This document shows positions 1-12,300 of a stretch of 64,000 nt of DNA, one piece after another. Both the position numbers and the translations under genes were made by a program. A model generated the notes under the pieces. That model did not search any database. It had not been told where the DNA came from and worked only from the letters and a program-made list of their open reading frames with translations. Location of the stretch: contig NC_088716.1 in assembly GCF_963576615.1 (NCBI RefSeq), positions 60,606,228 through 60,670,227 on the forward strand, in the 5' to 3' direction. This DNA is from Watersipora subatra. Taxonomy: Eukaryota; Bryozoa; Gymnolaemata; Cheilostomatida; Watersiporidae. How positions within the stretch are numbered: the first letter of the stretch is position 1; each line of letters opens with the position of its first letter.

Positions 1-648
1 ATGCATAAGCCTTTGAATTTGATTTCAAGGTGCGGATCAGTTATGCATAGCTCGAGTGTAGCAAACACCATACAGCAGAGACAAATCTGATTTCTTAAAA
101 CAAATGTGAGCTTGTATCTGACAGATGCTACGCAAGTCCACACTTGACATCATTTCTTCAGCGTGCTTCCAATAGGGTTGGTTGGTATAATATCTATTAG
201 ATTGATGTTTGTTTGGAGCGCTATTGCAGCATTTGTGTCTCACTCGTATATTATATCAGTGACAAACATACTTTTTGAGTTTTTTGACAATCTAAAAGAT
301 ATAATAAGCATAGCAAACTGCTATTACAGTAATCTTTTCAATGACTAACAAAAATAAATTATTATTTAAAATGGACATATAACTGTATTGGTTAATATAC
401 AGTTAACACTGGTATTATTGTCGAATTACTAGCGATATCGTAAGAAGCATCTAAAAACAACATTGGCATGTCTGCTCCATTCGCGTGGTCACCAAGGATC
501 GGCACACCTCTGTGAGCACCTCTTAGTATAATTTTCTCCTTCTAAGGATGCCATCCTTTTCAACTGTTGACAAGCATTAGTAGACTGCAAAGTAAAAGCC
601 TGCAATAGAGTTCAAAATAGCAAAAAGTCCCAGCAAACAATCCAGTCA

Positions 649-852
649 AATCTCAGGCTCAAAGTTTTATACCCATAACCAGACACTATTATAACTGAGA
701 TCTCAGGCTCAGTACTTTATATACATAACCAGAAACTATTATAACTGAGATCTCAGGCTCAGTGCTTTATACCCATAACCAGATACTATTATAACTGAGA
801 TCTCAGGCTCAGTGCTTTATACCCATAAGCAGATGCTATTATAACTGAGATC
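649..852. repeat. Minisatellite, 50-bp unit, about 4 copies
   Basis: TCTCAGGCTC recurs at 651, 701, 751 and 801. The array ends about 30 bases before the orphan exon at 882. The first 650 bases of the window hold nothing I can support. Confidence 0.85.
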
Positions 853-881
853 ATGGTGAGTAGTAAGTAATGTGAACCTAC

Positions 882-1015
882 CTGACAAAGGTCCTGAAAT
901 AAGATGCAATGTTCCGTTTCCGATGGTGCTGCTTAATGATGAGGTCACGTTCGATCGACAAGATATTAAAAAGTAGCGAAAAAGGTTTATCACTGGCAAT
1001 TTTATTCTCAAACAG
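882..1015 (-). CDS. Orphan coding exon, unidentified protein
   Basis: This is a minus-strand exon with a good acceptor (a T-rich tract then CATAG) before 1015 and a GTAGGT donor after 882. The open frame gives 44 codons plus two bases. The peptide starts LFENKIASDKPFS and continues ERDLIIKQHHRKRN then ASYFRTF; it looks like an ordinary helical, basic intracellular segment. It lies 2.2 kb downstream of the last visible CPSF2 exon on the same strand, but it does not match any part of CPSF100 I know, so it is probably from another gene or a nested one. I do not recognise the family. The splice sites and protein-like composition are seen directly; that it is expressed is inference. Confidence 0.45.
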
Positions 1016-1385
1016 CTATGAAAAATCATGGGTTCGAATTACCGGAAGTAACCGAATTCAGCCTTATTGACCAAAATGTTAGGGTGCATGGCACACACCT
1101 CCTATGAAAATACACAAGTCCACCTTGAACTAAGTGAACTTTACATTAAAGATATAATTTGACTCTTACTTCATCACATACTGTCACTTTTAACATTTTG
1201 ATAATTTGAGTAAATTATATGAAAATTTTACAACTCATGACAACTCCAAATAGGTAAGAAAATAATGGGCTTAGCATTTTATTGATTTAATAAAAACTAT
1301 TAGTCGTGAATATGACAACTACAATGTTGGATGTCTTTGCTTGACATGACACTTGAGCTTTCTTATTATGCATGTGAGCTGTTGT

Positions 1386-1545
1386 TATCATGTGCATGAA
1401 CATTGTTGCTATGTGCATAAACATTGTTGTTATGCGCATGAACATTGTCGCTATGCGCATGAACATTGTTGCTATGTGCATGAACATTGTTGCTATGTGC
1501 ATGAACATTGTTGCTATGCGCATGAGCTCTGTTGTTACACTTACC
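1386..1545. repeat. Minisatellite, 21-bp unit, about 7 copies
   Basis: The unit contains GAACATTGTTGCTATG. Because the unit is a multiple of three, several reading frames stay open on both strands (heptad-like MNIVAMC), but these are repeat artefacts. Confidence 0.85.
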
Positions 1546-2247
1546 AGCATCGTTACTATCCTCACAACCTTTGATATTATGCGCAGGAGATTTATTGCTA
1601 GGCAAATGAGTTCTGTTGTTATACATAAACATTCCATAGGATTGCATACACCTCTTCTGCATGTAAGTTGCTAAAATGTGTATGCTTGTGCATCTAGGGC
1701 TTTGCATGTGCTTTCAACATGTGCAGATACCCAAAAGGCTATGTTTTTCGAATTAATATAATTCTGCAGCTGCAAGAAGATAGCTGAATGGGGAATATTG
1801 ATAATTTTTAAATATTTACCAATTTTCCTGTGAATTTCTCATGGTTGATCCTTGAAATGTACTTTCACCTGTGTTTGCCCATATTGGAATGATGCTATTT
1901 GTTACTTCATGACTACACTTGACAAGACTTGGTATATATAAGTCAACCTAATCTCTTGTAAGATTCTCAGGAATAAACATAAAGGGAAGGCTACTAATCC
2001 ATAGAATATGAAGAATAACATGAGGTGGATAGTGAATGGAACATCGAGGATGAGTAAGGGCTGCTATTAAGGAAAAATGATTAAGCTTTCTTCTTCTAAG
2101 TCTATTGATGCCCTCAAAATGTTTAACTTTTCATGTTTGTAACAACCTACACTCAGTAATCCTTGTTTTGTGTTTTACACTCCAAATAATCTTTCGTCTT
2201 TAAATATTTTTATGGTTTTAAGCAAATTAACATACCGTACTTGTGAG

Positions 2248-3004
2248 AGTGGTGGCTTGAAGTTAGGTTATGGGGTGTACCAATTACAGTGGTGGCTTGA
2301 AGTTAGGTTATGGGGTGTACCAATTACAGCGGTCGCTTGAAGTTAGGTTATGGGGTGTACCAATTACAGTGGTGGCTGGAAGTTAGGTTATGGGGTGTAC
2401 CAATTACAGTGGTGGCTTGAAGTTAGGTTATGGGGTGTACCAATTACAGTGGTGGCTTGAAGTTATGTAATGGGGTGTACCAATTACAGTGGTCGCTTGA
2501 AGTTAGGTTATGGGGTGTACCAATTACAGTGGTCGCTTGAAGTTAGGTTATGGGGTGTACCAATTACAGTGGTGGCTTGAAGTTAAGTTATGGGGTGTAC
2601 CAATTACAGTGGTCGCTTGAAGTTAGGTTATGGGGTGTACCAATTACAGTGGTCGCTTGAAGTTAGGTTATGGGGTGCACCAATTACAGCGGTCGCTTGA
2701 AGTTAGGTTATGGGGTGTACCAATTACAGCGGTCGCTTGAAGTTAGGTTATGAGGTGTACCAATTACAGCGGTCGCTTGATGTTAGGTTATGGGTGTACC
2801 AATTCCAGTAGTCGCTTGAAGTTAGGTTATGGGGTGTACCAATTACAGTGGTCGCTTGAAGTTAGGTTATGGGGTGTACCAATTACAGTGGTCGCTTGAA
2901 GTTAGGTTATGGGGTGTACCAATTACAGTGGTCGCTTGAAGTTAGGTTATGGGGTGTACCAATTACAGTGGTCGCTTGAAGTTAGGTTATGGGGTGTACC
3001 AATC
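2248..3004. repeat. Minisatellite, 40-bp unit, about 19 copies
   Basis: The unit carries CTTGAAGTTAGGTTATGG and GTGTACCAATTAC. Variants (GTGG or GTCG before CTTG) alternate in blocks. It ends about 200 bases from CPSF2 exon 9 and lies in the CPSF2 intron following that exon. The rest of 1016-3206 shows no other gene. Confidence 0.95.
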
Positions 3005-3206
3005 AGAGTTCTTTTTTGCAAAAAAGTAAAGATGGATAGATTTATGCCACTGTGGACTCCTTAATGTTTTAAATACTTCTAAAAATACTATAGTGTAGAA
3101 TGCTATACCAGATCTTTTTTCTGTCAAAGAGAAATTAACTCAAATACAACTGCCCTTGTAAAAAGTATTTAGTTTTGGCCCTGAGCATTAACCGTGATAA
3201 GCCTAC

Positions 3207-3329
3207 CTTTGGTTCTGGGAGTTCATCAACATCAGCGATAGTATGGCAGCACTTGATGTACTTAAAGCTGAATGGGTTGTTTCTTTTGTCTTCAAAACCT
3301 CTGACTATCTTATCACTCATCCACTCCAT
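3207..3329 (-). CDS. CPSF2: CPSF2 coding exon 9 (last in window)
   Basis: It encodes 41 codons (MEWMSDK then [11 protein letters not shown]), phase 0 at both ends. Acceptor CTCTCAG, donor GTAGGC. The expected next exon (VVLAS-like start) is not between here and the left edge. Confidence 0.94.
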
Positions 3330-6300
3330 CTGAGAGGAATGAGCAAAATTTTAGATCTTTAGATCTTAGTCTAGCAGCAAAAACTCATAGCAAAAGCGAA
3401 GTGATTAGGAAACAAACAAGTTTGAATTGATAATTGCTCCAGCAAAAGCCAACCCAATAGGGTTACTGCTCTGCAAGTAATCCTAATGTCCTCTACTATG
3501 GTCACAGCCTACCCAAAAGTTGCACTCACATGGTAACGAAAGTATGGCTCACCTCAAAATTAAAACTGTCAGTTTTGTGAATCAATATTCTGCAGAAAAA
3601 AATTTGTACAATTAGTGCATGGCTTTAGATGTTAAATGTTGACTGGCACTTTTATTCAAATTTTTATAATCCACTGCTTCTGAACATGGAGTTGTCTGCA
3701 CTACGGAAGGACATTGAAGGTCACAGGGATGTCACATTGGAATCCTACCAAACAATAATTTCCTTCAATATATATAACCTTGTTTTTTGCATTCAATGTT
3801 TTTTCCAACAATATATTTATATAATTCTGTTTTCATACCAAACGTTATTTGAAGAATGTTTTTTCTCTGTGTTAAACATCAAGGACCCAAATGATAGTCG
3901 TATGGTTCACATTTAAAGGAAACCTGTCAGTGTCCCACATAGTTATATATCTGATCTCTTGAAGGTACACTAGTGTTATATAGCTGGTTTTACCAAGCAG
4001 CACATGAAATTTCTAATAAAGCCTGTTTTCTAAATGCATGGTCTAGTTTATTGAAATTTTTTCAGACAAAAACATTAAAATAACTTGAGTTACATAGTAG
4101 AATTGTTTATATCATTTATTAACCTGAATCTAAAAGCTACTACTAGAATTATATTTGAATGACTTAGACTCAAATGAGACCACAACTCCCACAACTGTTT
4201 CATCTGTATTTATTAGAAGACCTGTAGTATACAGAGATAGATGTAACTGGCCCATGAATGTTGATGCTGGCGCAAATTAGCCTACACTGAACAAGCTTCA
4301 CAAATAGTTAGGTACCTGTGACTTTGCAAACTCGAGCACATTGTAGCAGACATTGTTGAGCAGCGCTATACTGTAGACCATCAGGCCAGAGTCAGGGTTC
4401 TTCCAGAGCGTCTCCTGTCATATAGAGAATGGCGATGAAAATAGGGACAATGTCAGAGGTTCTCTTCGATGGTCATGCAAAGTTGAAAAGATAGTCTCTG
4501 TCAGTCATAAACGCAAGCTAGACAACACTATGTCGTAAGTACAACACTAAAAATACAGAATGTACCGGTATGTAGGTAGAACTTTATTGGCATTGATAAT
4601 CAACGAAATAATGTTTTTCTTTACGTGCCAAAAAAAAAATTTTTTTTTTAGAAATGCCTAAAAAGTAGAGATCTTTCAGGGCTGTACCTGCAGTATTTAA
4701 AATAGAATATGGAATAATCCTTTGACAGATATACATGTAGCTACAATTATCAGCCAGGAAGATAAGTTTCAGCACCTCCTGTAGAAGGAAAATCCTTACA
4801 ACTACACAGACTATTATCGCTTGTACAAAGAACAGTAGAAGACTGCACTAACTAAGGAATCCATGAAGTACACTATGTTACAACAATGACACACTGATGG
4901 TACTCGCTCTGGGGGCACGCTCGCTCCGGGGGCACGCTCGTTCCGGGGGCACGCTCGCTCCGGGGGCACGCTCGTTCCGGGGGCACGCTCGCTCCGGGGG
5001 CACGCTCGCTCCGGGGGCACGCTCGCTCCGGGGGCACGCTCGCTCCGGGGGCACGCTCGCTCCGGGGGCACGCTCGCTCCGGGGGCACGCTCGCTCCGGG
5101 GGCACGCTTGAAATATATCCTTCTCACTTGATAAACTCATTGACTCACACCTATACACAGCTTAAGTTATACTAAATATTTAAGCATTAACTAAATATTA
5201 TCCAATAACCACATGCGGAAATACTCACTAGAAGCTGAATAAGCTCAAGAGTTCTACCAGCTGTGTCTACCGCAACAAGTACATTGCCTTTCTTCCTCAG
5301 TGCCTGTATCATCTCAGCTGCATATAAGAACAGAATCATGACATCATAAACCATTTTCATCGATGCAAGCAGTTTGTTCCATGATGCTGCTTATAGATCA
5401 TGTGTAAATACACCATCGGGGAGCATACATGGACTGTCCATGGAGTGTACATGTAGTGTACATGAACTGTATATGTAGTGTACATGGACTGTACATGTAG
5501 TCAGAAGCAAGGCAAAATATCGCAAAAAGTAAATACGCTTACTCAGCAAAAGTCCATCTCGAGCTTTCCTGCGCTCCTGCTGCAAATTAGCATTGAATGC
5601 ATCTGTGATGAAGAGAGATGGCCTTGAGAGAGCATCAAGATTGCAGCCATTTAAATGCCTGTAGAGAAAAAAAGACACCATAGACAAAACCACCCTATAT
5701 GTATTTTATAGATAGACCCATGATGCCGCTAGAAAACCTATAAAAAAACAAGTGAGAGCAGTTACAATATAATAAGTAAGAATATCTTGACACGTGGAAT
5801 CATGGGAATCGTAAGAGTGTACAGAACTAATGTATAAATTTCTCAGGCATGAGCTAGAGCAGGAGTATAACGAGTATCAACTGCCAAAAGGTTTTATTCA
5901 AAATGCTCCGTAATACTCAGAAAATATCAAGCCAACAGTGTAAAGAGTGCTACTGCTGGAGAACTGACCAGAACCGGCACAGGCAAGGACATATTATAGA
6001 ACAAAAACCAGCTCCAAACCTATGAACATTTTGTAAATCCATCTTAAAAGACAATCTTACCACGTAAACTATGATCGGGATAAGACTCACTATCCATAAC
6101 ACTTGCATAGACTCGGTTAAACCCGCAGTGCTAAGACTAACTATCCATAACCCTCGCATAGACTCGGTTAGACCCGCAGTGATGAGACTAACTATCCATA
6201 ACACTTACATAGACTCGGTTAGACCCGCAGTGATGAGACTAACTATCCATAACACTCGCATAGACTCGGTTAGACCCGCAGTGATGAGACTAACTATCCA

Positions 6301-9300
6301 TAGCACTCGCATAGACTAGGATAGATCCGCGGTGATGAGATTAACTATCCATAACACTCGCATAGACTCGGTTAGACCCGCAGTGATGAGATTAACTATC
6401 CATAACACTCACATAGACTCGGTTAGACCCGCAGTGATAAGACTAATTATCCATAACACTCGCATAGACTCGGTTAGACCCGCAGTGATGAGATTAACTA
6501 TCCATAACACTCGCATAGACTCGGTTAGACCCGCAGTGATAAGACTAACTATCCATAACACTCGCATAGACTCAGTTAGACCTGCAGTGATAAGACTAAC
6601 TATCCATAACACTCGCATAGACTCGGTTAGACCCGCAGTGATAAAACCAACTATCCATAACACTCGCATAGACTCGGTTAGACCCGCAGTGATAAGACTA
6701 ACTATCCATAACACTCACATAAACTCGGTTAAACCCGCGGTGATGAGACTAACTTTCCATAACCGTCGATAGGTAAGACAAAGAGGAGACATACAGTAAT
6801 AAGAATAACAGTACACAAATACAACACTCACCTTTCCTTCTTGTGATTAAAGTCCACAGCATATATTATCTCCTCGTCTCCATCTTTCACAATTCTCCAA
6901 ATAGCACCACCAAGCATGTGACCAGCGGCGAGTGGAATAGCACGGATACCTTGGCCTCTTCCTGTAGCAGCAAGAAGTCAGCAATAGTGCCATACTGGTC
7001 GGTATGTCGGCGGTCAGTATGTGAGCGGTCAGTATATCGGCGGTCAGTATGTCGGCGGTCAGTATGCCGGCGGTCAGTATGCCGGCGGTCAGTATGTCGG
7101 CGGTCAGTATGTCGGCGGTCAGTATGTCACCGGTCAGTATGTCGCCGGTCGGTATGTCGCCGGTCGGTATGTCGCCGGTCGGTATGTCAGTGAAATAGAC
7201 AAAACTATATAAGTTTATTGATTCACTCCGTGTGTATAAGACAAACTTCCACCCGAAAAGTTTTTACCATCTTTAATAGCTGATAGGCCATTTACAGTTA
7301 AAGCCGAGTCAGCAAGATCAGCCACGATTGCACCTACCGGTAAAATTAGCTGTCTGCGAATATTTCAGGGTTGTCATCTTATCGAATGCATTGTCAACAT
7401 CGTCCAATGTGAATAGGTTAAAGTCTTCATAGTTGTTGCGAGACTGCAACAAAGCGAAACTACAACAAACTCATACCATGACACTGCAAATGGCTAAACC
7501 TTCTATGTATGTCATAATTCATTAGTTGTGGACCACAGGGAATCGATCAGTCTGGATTCTGAAGATGCTAGCGATAGATACTTCAATAGCAGTTTACTGT
7601 GATTCCACTCATCATTAATTAGCAGAACTACACATTTCGGAGATAGAAGCAATTATACACAGCTCTATATAAAAAACTGTCCAATATTCGGTCAAACGCG
7701 AGTGTTCATTGTAACGGGTGTTCACTGTAGCGAGTGTTCACTGTAACGAAAAATCATAGGACAATTCATTCGTGATTAAATACAAAAAGCGTTGTGGTAA
7801 CCTTGACCAATGAAAACAGAGGCCGCTGTATATCATCATACAATTTTATTGATAATTGGAATCGTCTCTTAATTTTCCAACTGCCTTTAGAAAGGAGAAA
7901 ATGGAAGAGTCAGTCGCAGCCTTTGAAGTCTGAATTTCATACATGATAGTAAGTGAACCCTCACAGCTAATGGGTACATTGTAACCATATCATGTGATCT
8001 TGATAGAGTCACTCAAGATAATAATTCAACTATTCCACTTGTTTTACCACTTGATGTTTACTCAAAACGCCAATGATAATCATAGGTACATGAGAAACCC
8101 TAGTCAAATGTGCAAAGGGAGCTGAGACCTGTTTAAGGTGGAGGCATCCAAGTCTATAAAACCCTGCGATTCAAAAAGACCTTGAACTTGTGCCAGCCTA
8201 TCACAGAAATATTTAAATCAATTGAATTTAACTAATGACATTGCGTGAGCCGTGTTTACAATTGTAGCTATTGTCACAAACATGGTTTTTCTCGAATAAC
8301 TTCGCATGCTGCTCGTGATAACTTATGAAAAATCTGATAACCATGCACTATCCAATGAACATTTATCTCACAGGTACAGTCATACGTCGACTTTCAAATG
8401 CTTCCAGTCTTAACCAGATTGCATTACGCCTAGAACATTTTAAATGTTTCCGCCTCAGACGTGCATCACAAACTTTGCTTTTGACATATTCTCCTATACT
8501 TATATTTTTTATATTCGAATTAGTAGAAATAACGGATAATAAATGTTTCTGCAGTGATTTTTGCACACAAGCTATATTGAAGTACTCTTTCATTAAAAAA
8601 TTTTCAGATCGTAACTTCGGCGTAGGCTAGCCTTCACTACTTGGTTGTTTATTCTAAAATCGGTAAAAATAAAACATACAAAATGTTTTATGGTTTTTCC
8701 ATGAACATGTATATTTTAATAAAAGTAAACACTCAGTCGATACATTTATGCACAAGGCTGGACAATTGCTACAGATACAGCAGTACAATACATTCCCAGC
8801 ATTGAATAGTCTATTAATAGATTTTTGATGAGACAATCTTTGTATTTCACATTTTAACTGTTCTCTTCCTACATATGGATACAAGTAATGGTGCGCAATA
8901 GTAAAAATGTTTTAAAAATTTGTTTTCTGGACTTGAAAGGATTGAAATATTTCACATATACATTAATCATAATGGGAAAATGGTTTTAGATTTTAAACAA
9001 ATCGCCTTTCAAACAGCCTTATAGAACGGATTATGGTTGAAAACCAAGGTATGACAGTATGCTGATGGACAGAATTCAGAGTTGTTTTCTCTTTGTGACA
9101 ACTATTCTACGAGAAGACAATGCTTAACTCTTGTATTGCTTAGCAAGTGTCAGCTCTGCTGTTTTTTCATACATTTGATCCACCGATCTTTGCAAAAGAC
9201 TATTTTGGTAGATCATGAGTCTCTGTTACCACAGGGCAATGTAATGAATGAGCCAGATTACGGCCTCCAGACAATAGTAACCCTCCAAGTATAGATACTA

Positions 9301-12300
9301 GCTAATTATTTCATAGAGATATGCTAAGGTCACTTACTCAATTCAAACATTGAAGTGACAAGTCATCGCCTACCTGGCTGCTGAATACTTACAAGAAACA
9401 GATCATACATGAAGAGTTGTCCCATCTTGTGAACAGGCATGGTAGCATATATAGGACAGGTTATATGACCTTTGCCCACCAAGTATGGAATAGCGCCAAG
9501 ATGGTACAGGTCAGGAAAGGTCAGCAAGACAGCATCAAATTTACTACACATTCTACGAGATAAAACAGTGCAGTTTAAAACAATCATGTAGAGCAGTCAA
9601 GTCTACAAGAGAACATAACTTTGACATGATGATTAAAGTACAGTCAAACATGGATAACTCGAACTTCAAGGGACCGAGCAAAAGTGTTCGAATTATCAGA
9701 GCGTTCAAGTTATCAGAACACTGTCACAAGTCCATATATTTACTTATTTATTAGTAGATACATGTACATATACAAACTATAATATAAATCAAAAGCACAA
9801 ATGGCTTGTTTCAAATTAAATGCTTCTAATGTAAAGTTTAAAACGTTTTCATGAAAAAGTATAGAGATTTTTCTATCACTTGAGATTGGTTTGTTGTTTG
9901 AGGTGATGTTATTGCCAGGACGTTTTTCAGATTGACATTGGCAAAACTTGATCGTTGTTGAAATGCTCAAAAGAAAAGACATTTTTTTCTTTTGGGGTTT
10001 TACCCACGATCAATTTTGCCGTTTTTTCTTGAAGTTTATGCAGATTACCTTACTTTACCTGGGATTCGTTAAGAGCAACACTCCGAGGCAGTTCAATTAG
10101 AAGTTTTACGAGGTTTTACGGTACATTCTATATCACTCACGCTTTTTTAATAGATACTTATTGAATGTACACACGTATTCTTTGTTTAGGTCAAACGATG
10201 AATAGTTTTTTGTAGCTCAGACAACGTATACGTTTAATTACAACATTTTTTAAGACGTTTTAACTATTCAACATTCCGACGTTGATTCAACACGGAATCA
10301 ACGTCGGAAAACTATTCATCACGGGCTAGCCGAGTCACGCACTCAAAGATTTTCGCCACGCACATACATAACAAAATGCGTTTAGAAAAGTCAATGACAA
10401 AAATATTTTGCCGATGGTGGTAATAACGACGCTTATGAATTACGAAAAGATGAAGTTTACCTCTATGGCTTTGAATAAAGTGATTTTCTAAAGCGAAAAC
10501 AACCGTTTCGGTAGCTGTTGGGCAAAAAAACAGTTCGAATTAACAGTGTTGAGTTCGAGTTATCTATAGCAATTTATCATTACGTGGGAACGGACCAAAG
10601 GAAATGTTCGAATTAACCATGTGTTCGAGCTATCCGTGGACGAGTTATCCATGTTTGACTGTAATTGGAGCATCTTTGTAGCCACATCAGGAGACAAGTG
10701 CAATGTAAATTGAGTTTGTGGTGTGGGAATCTCTCACTGACATAGCAGCATAGCACTCAGCTACCACCTCACTAACTCACCTGTAGGTCTACTCTCTGCT
10801 AGCTGCTAACCACTGGCAGGCAAGTTGGTCAAATGGTTTTATTCACTAGGGCCTAGCTAAACTCTGTTGGTTTCTACTCGAAGGATGTCAATTGAATTAT
10901 TAAAATCTGCGCTAGTGTAAACTAGTGAAACTACCTACTTGAGTATGGGGTCGAGGCGACCTAATGTAAAATCCTCATCCCACCCGCAGTCTAGAAGAAT
11001 GCTGAAGTCATCAATCTAAAATAGAGTTACTCAAGCATTTCTCGTACAACAAGCTTTACTTTCTCCACATCAAGCTTCCTCTCATTCAATGCAAAACAAA
11101 AACATTGAAAGCATCAAAGTGCACACATATTGCAACACACTCTAGCCGAGATCACTGGTTAAGAGGACTAGCCATATACAAAGAGTACAGCTTGAAGACC
11201 ACCAACAACATGAAAAAGTTTGACAGATGATGTTTTGTTTCTATATTAGAGGCAAGTATGGACTCTCCTATTAAACTATTTCTTCAGATAGCTATCAACC
11301 AACCATCATGACTTTCTCAATGCAGAGTCAATTTATGGCAGCTAATAATTTCAGATCACTGCTTCAAGACGAATGAAAGAAGACAACTTCTACTTTTCTT
11401 ACTGCTTCAGTTGGTGAATTTTGAGTCTATAATGGATGGAGATAGCGACTCAGCAATGCAGACTGACTACCTGTTACATCTGCATGGTGTGCATGAAATA
11501 TGTTATTCAGTTAGCTGGCGGTAATACACAAATAATTACTAATACATTAAAGATTATTCATGCCATACTTGGCCCAATTGAGTCTGTCTGTGTTACTGGA
11601 TAATTACAAATGAGAATCTGATCAAGTATTACATTAAGCAAAAATCCATATAAATATGGCAGCAAATTTACCGAAGTAAACATAGTTCATTAAATCAACT
11701 TTTTCATTCTCATAGCTGTCAACTACCCTAGGACACTTATGTATTCGCGGCATCTAACTTTCACGTTTTCGCGGTGTCATCCTCTCGCGAAAGTTTCATG
11801 TGCGAAACTAAACTATCATAACAAACGAGCGAAAAAGCGAAACTAAATAGCTTTGTTCATCAATACTGTAGAATGGAATTTTATAACGACATTTATTTTA
11901 ACGTTTTTAATGACCACTATAGCATCGTTAAAATATAAACCAACAAAATAGTTTGACTGTCAAAATTTATTACGTTATCATTTTGCAATTAATTATGATT
12001 ATTTTCCCATTAAGAATGATTTGTAATGATAGAAATTTGATGTCAATGCACATGCATTAGTAGCGTTATCGTTTGCTGGGGACATCAATCAATGCAGTGA
12101 GCACCGTGTGTTGAAAGAAAATAAGACACACTGACACTCGCAGTACTACAGAAGCAGCATGGCTCTGGAAAGGTTTGGATTCACCACTGACACCTCTTCA
12201 ATAACTTGTAATTTTTTGAGATTTGTTTTGTTTTAGGTGATGTGACTGACGAGACATTTTAAAATTAAAATAGGCAAAACATGATCGCAGTTAAAACGCT

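Noticed and set aside
4814-5175. Pro/Arg-rich repeat proteins in four frames
   Set aside because: 17-bp GC-rich array; four overlapping frames on both strands cannot all be genes and none has a start context or partner exon.
6332-6772. 146-codon plus-strand frame with 17-residue repeats
   Set aside because: 51-bp minisatellite in a CPSF2 intron; the opposite strand is also open.
8325-8630. 101-codon plus-strand frame
   Set aside because: It lies across the left end of a short DNA element and shows no family resemblance or splice partner.
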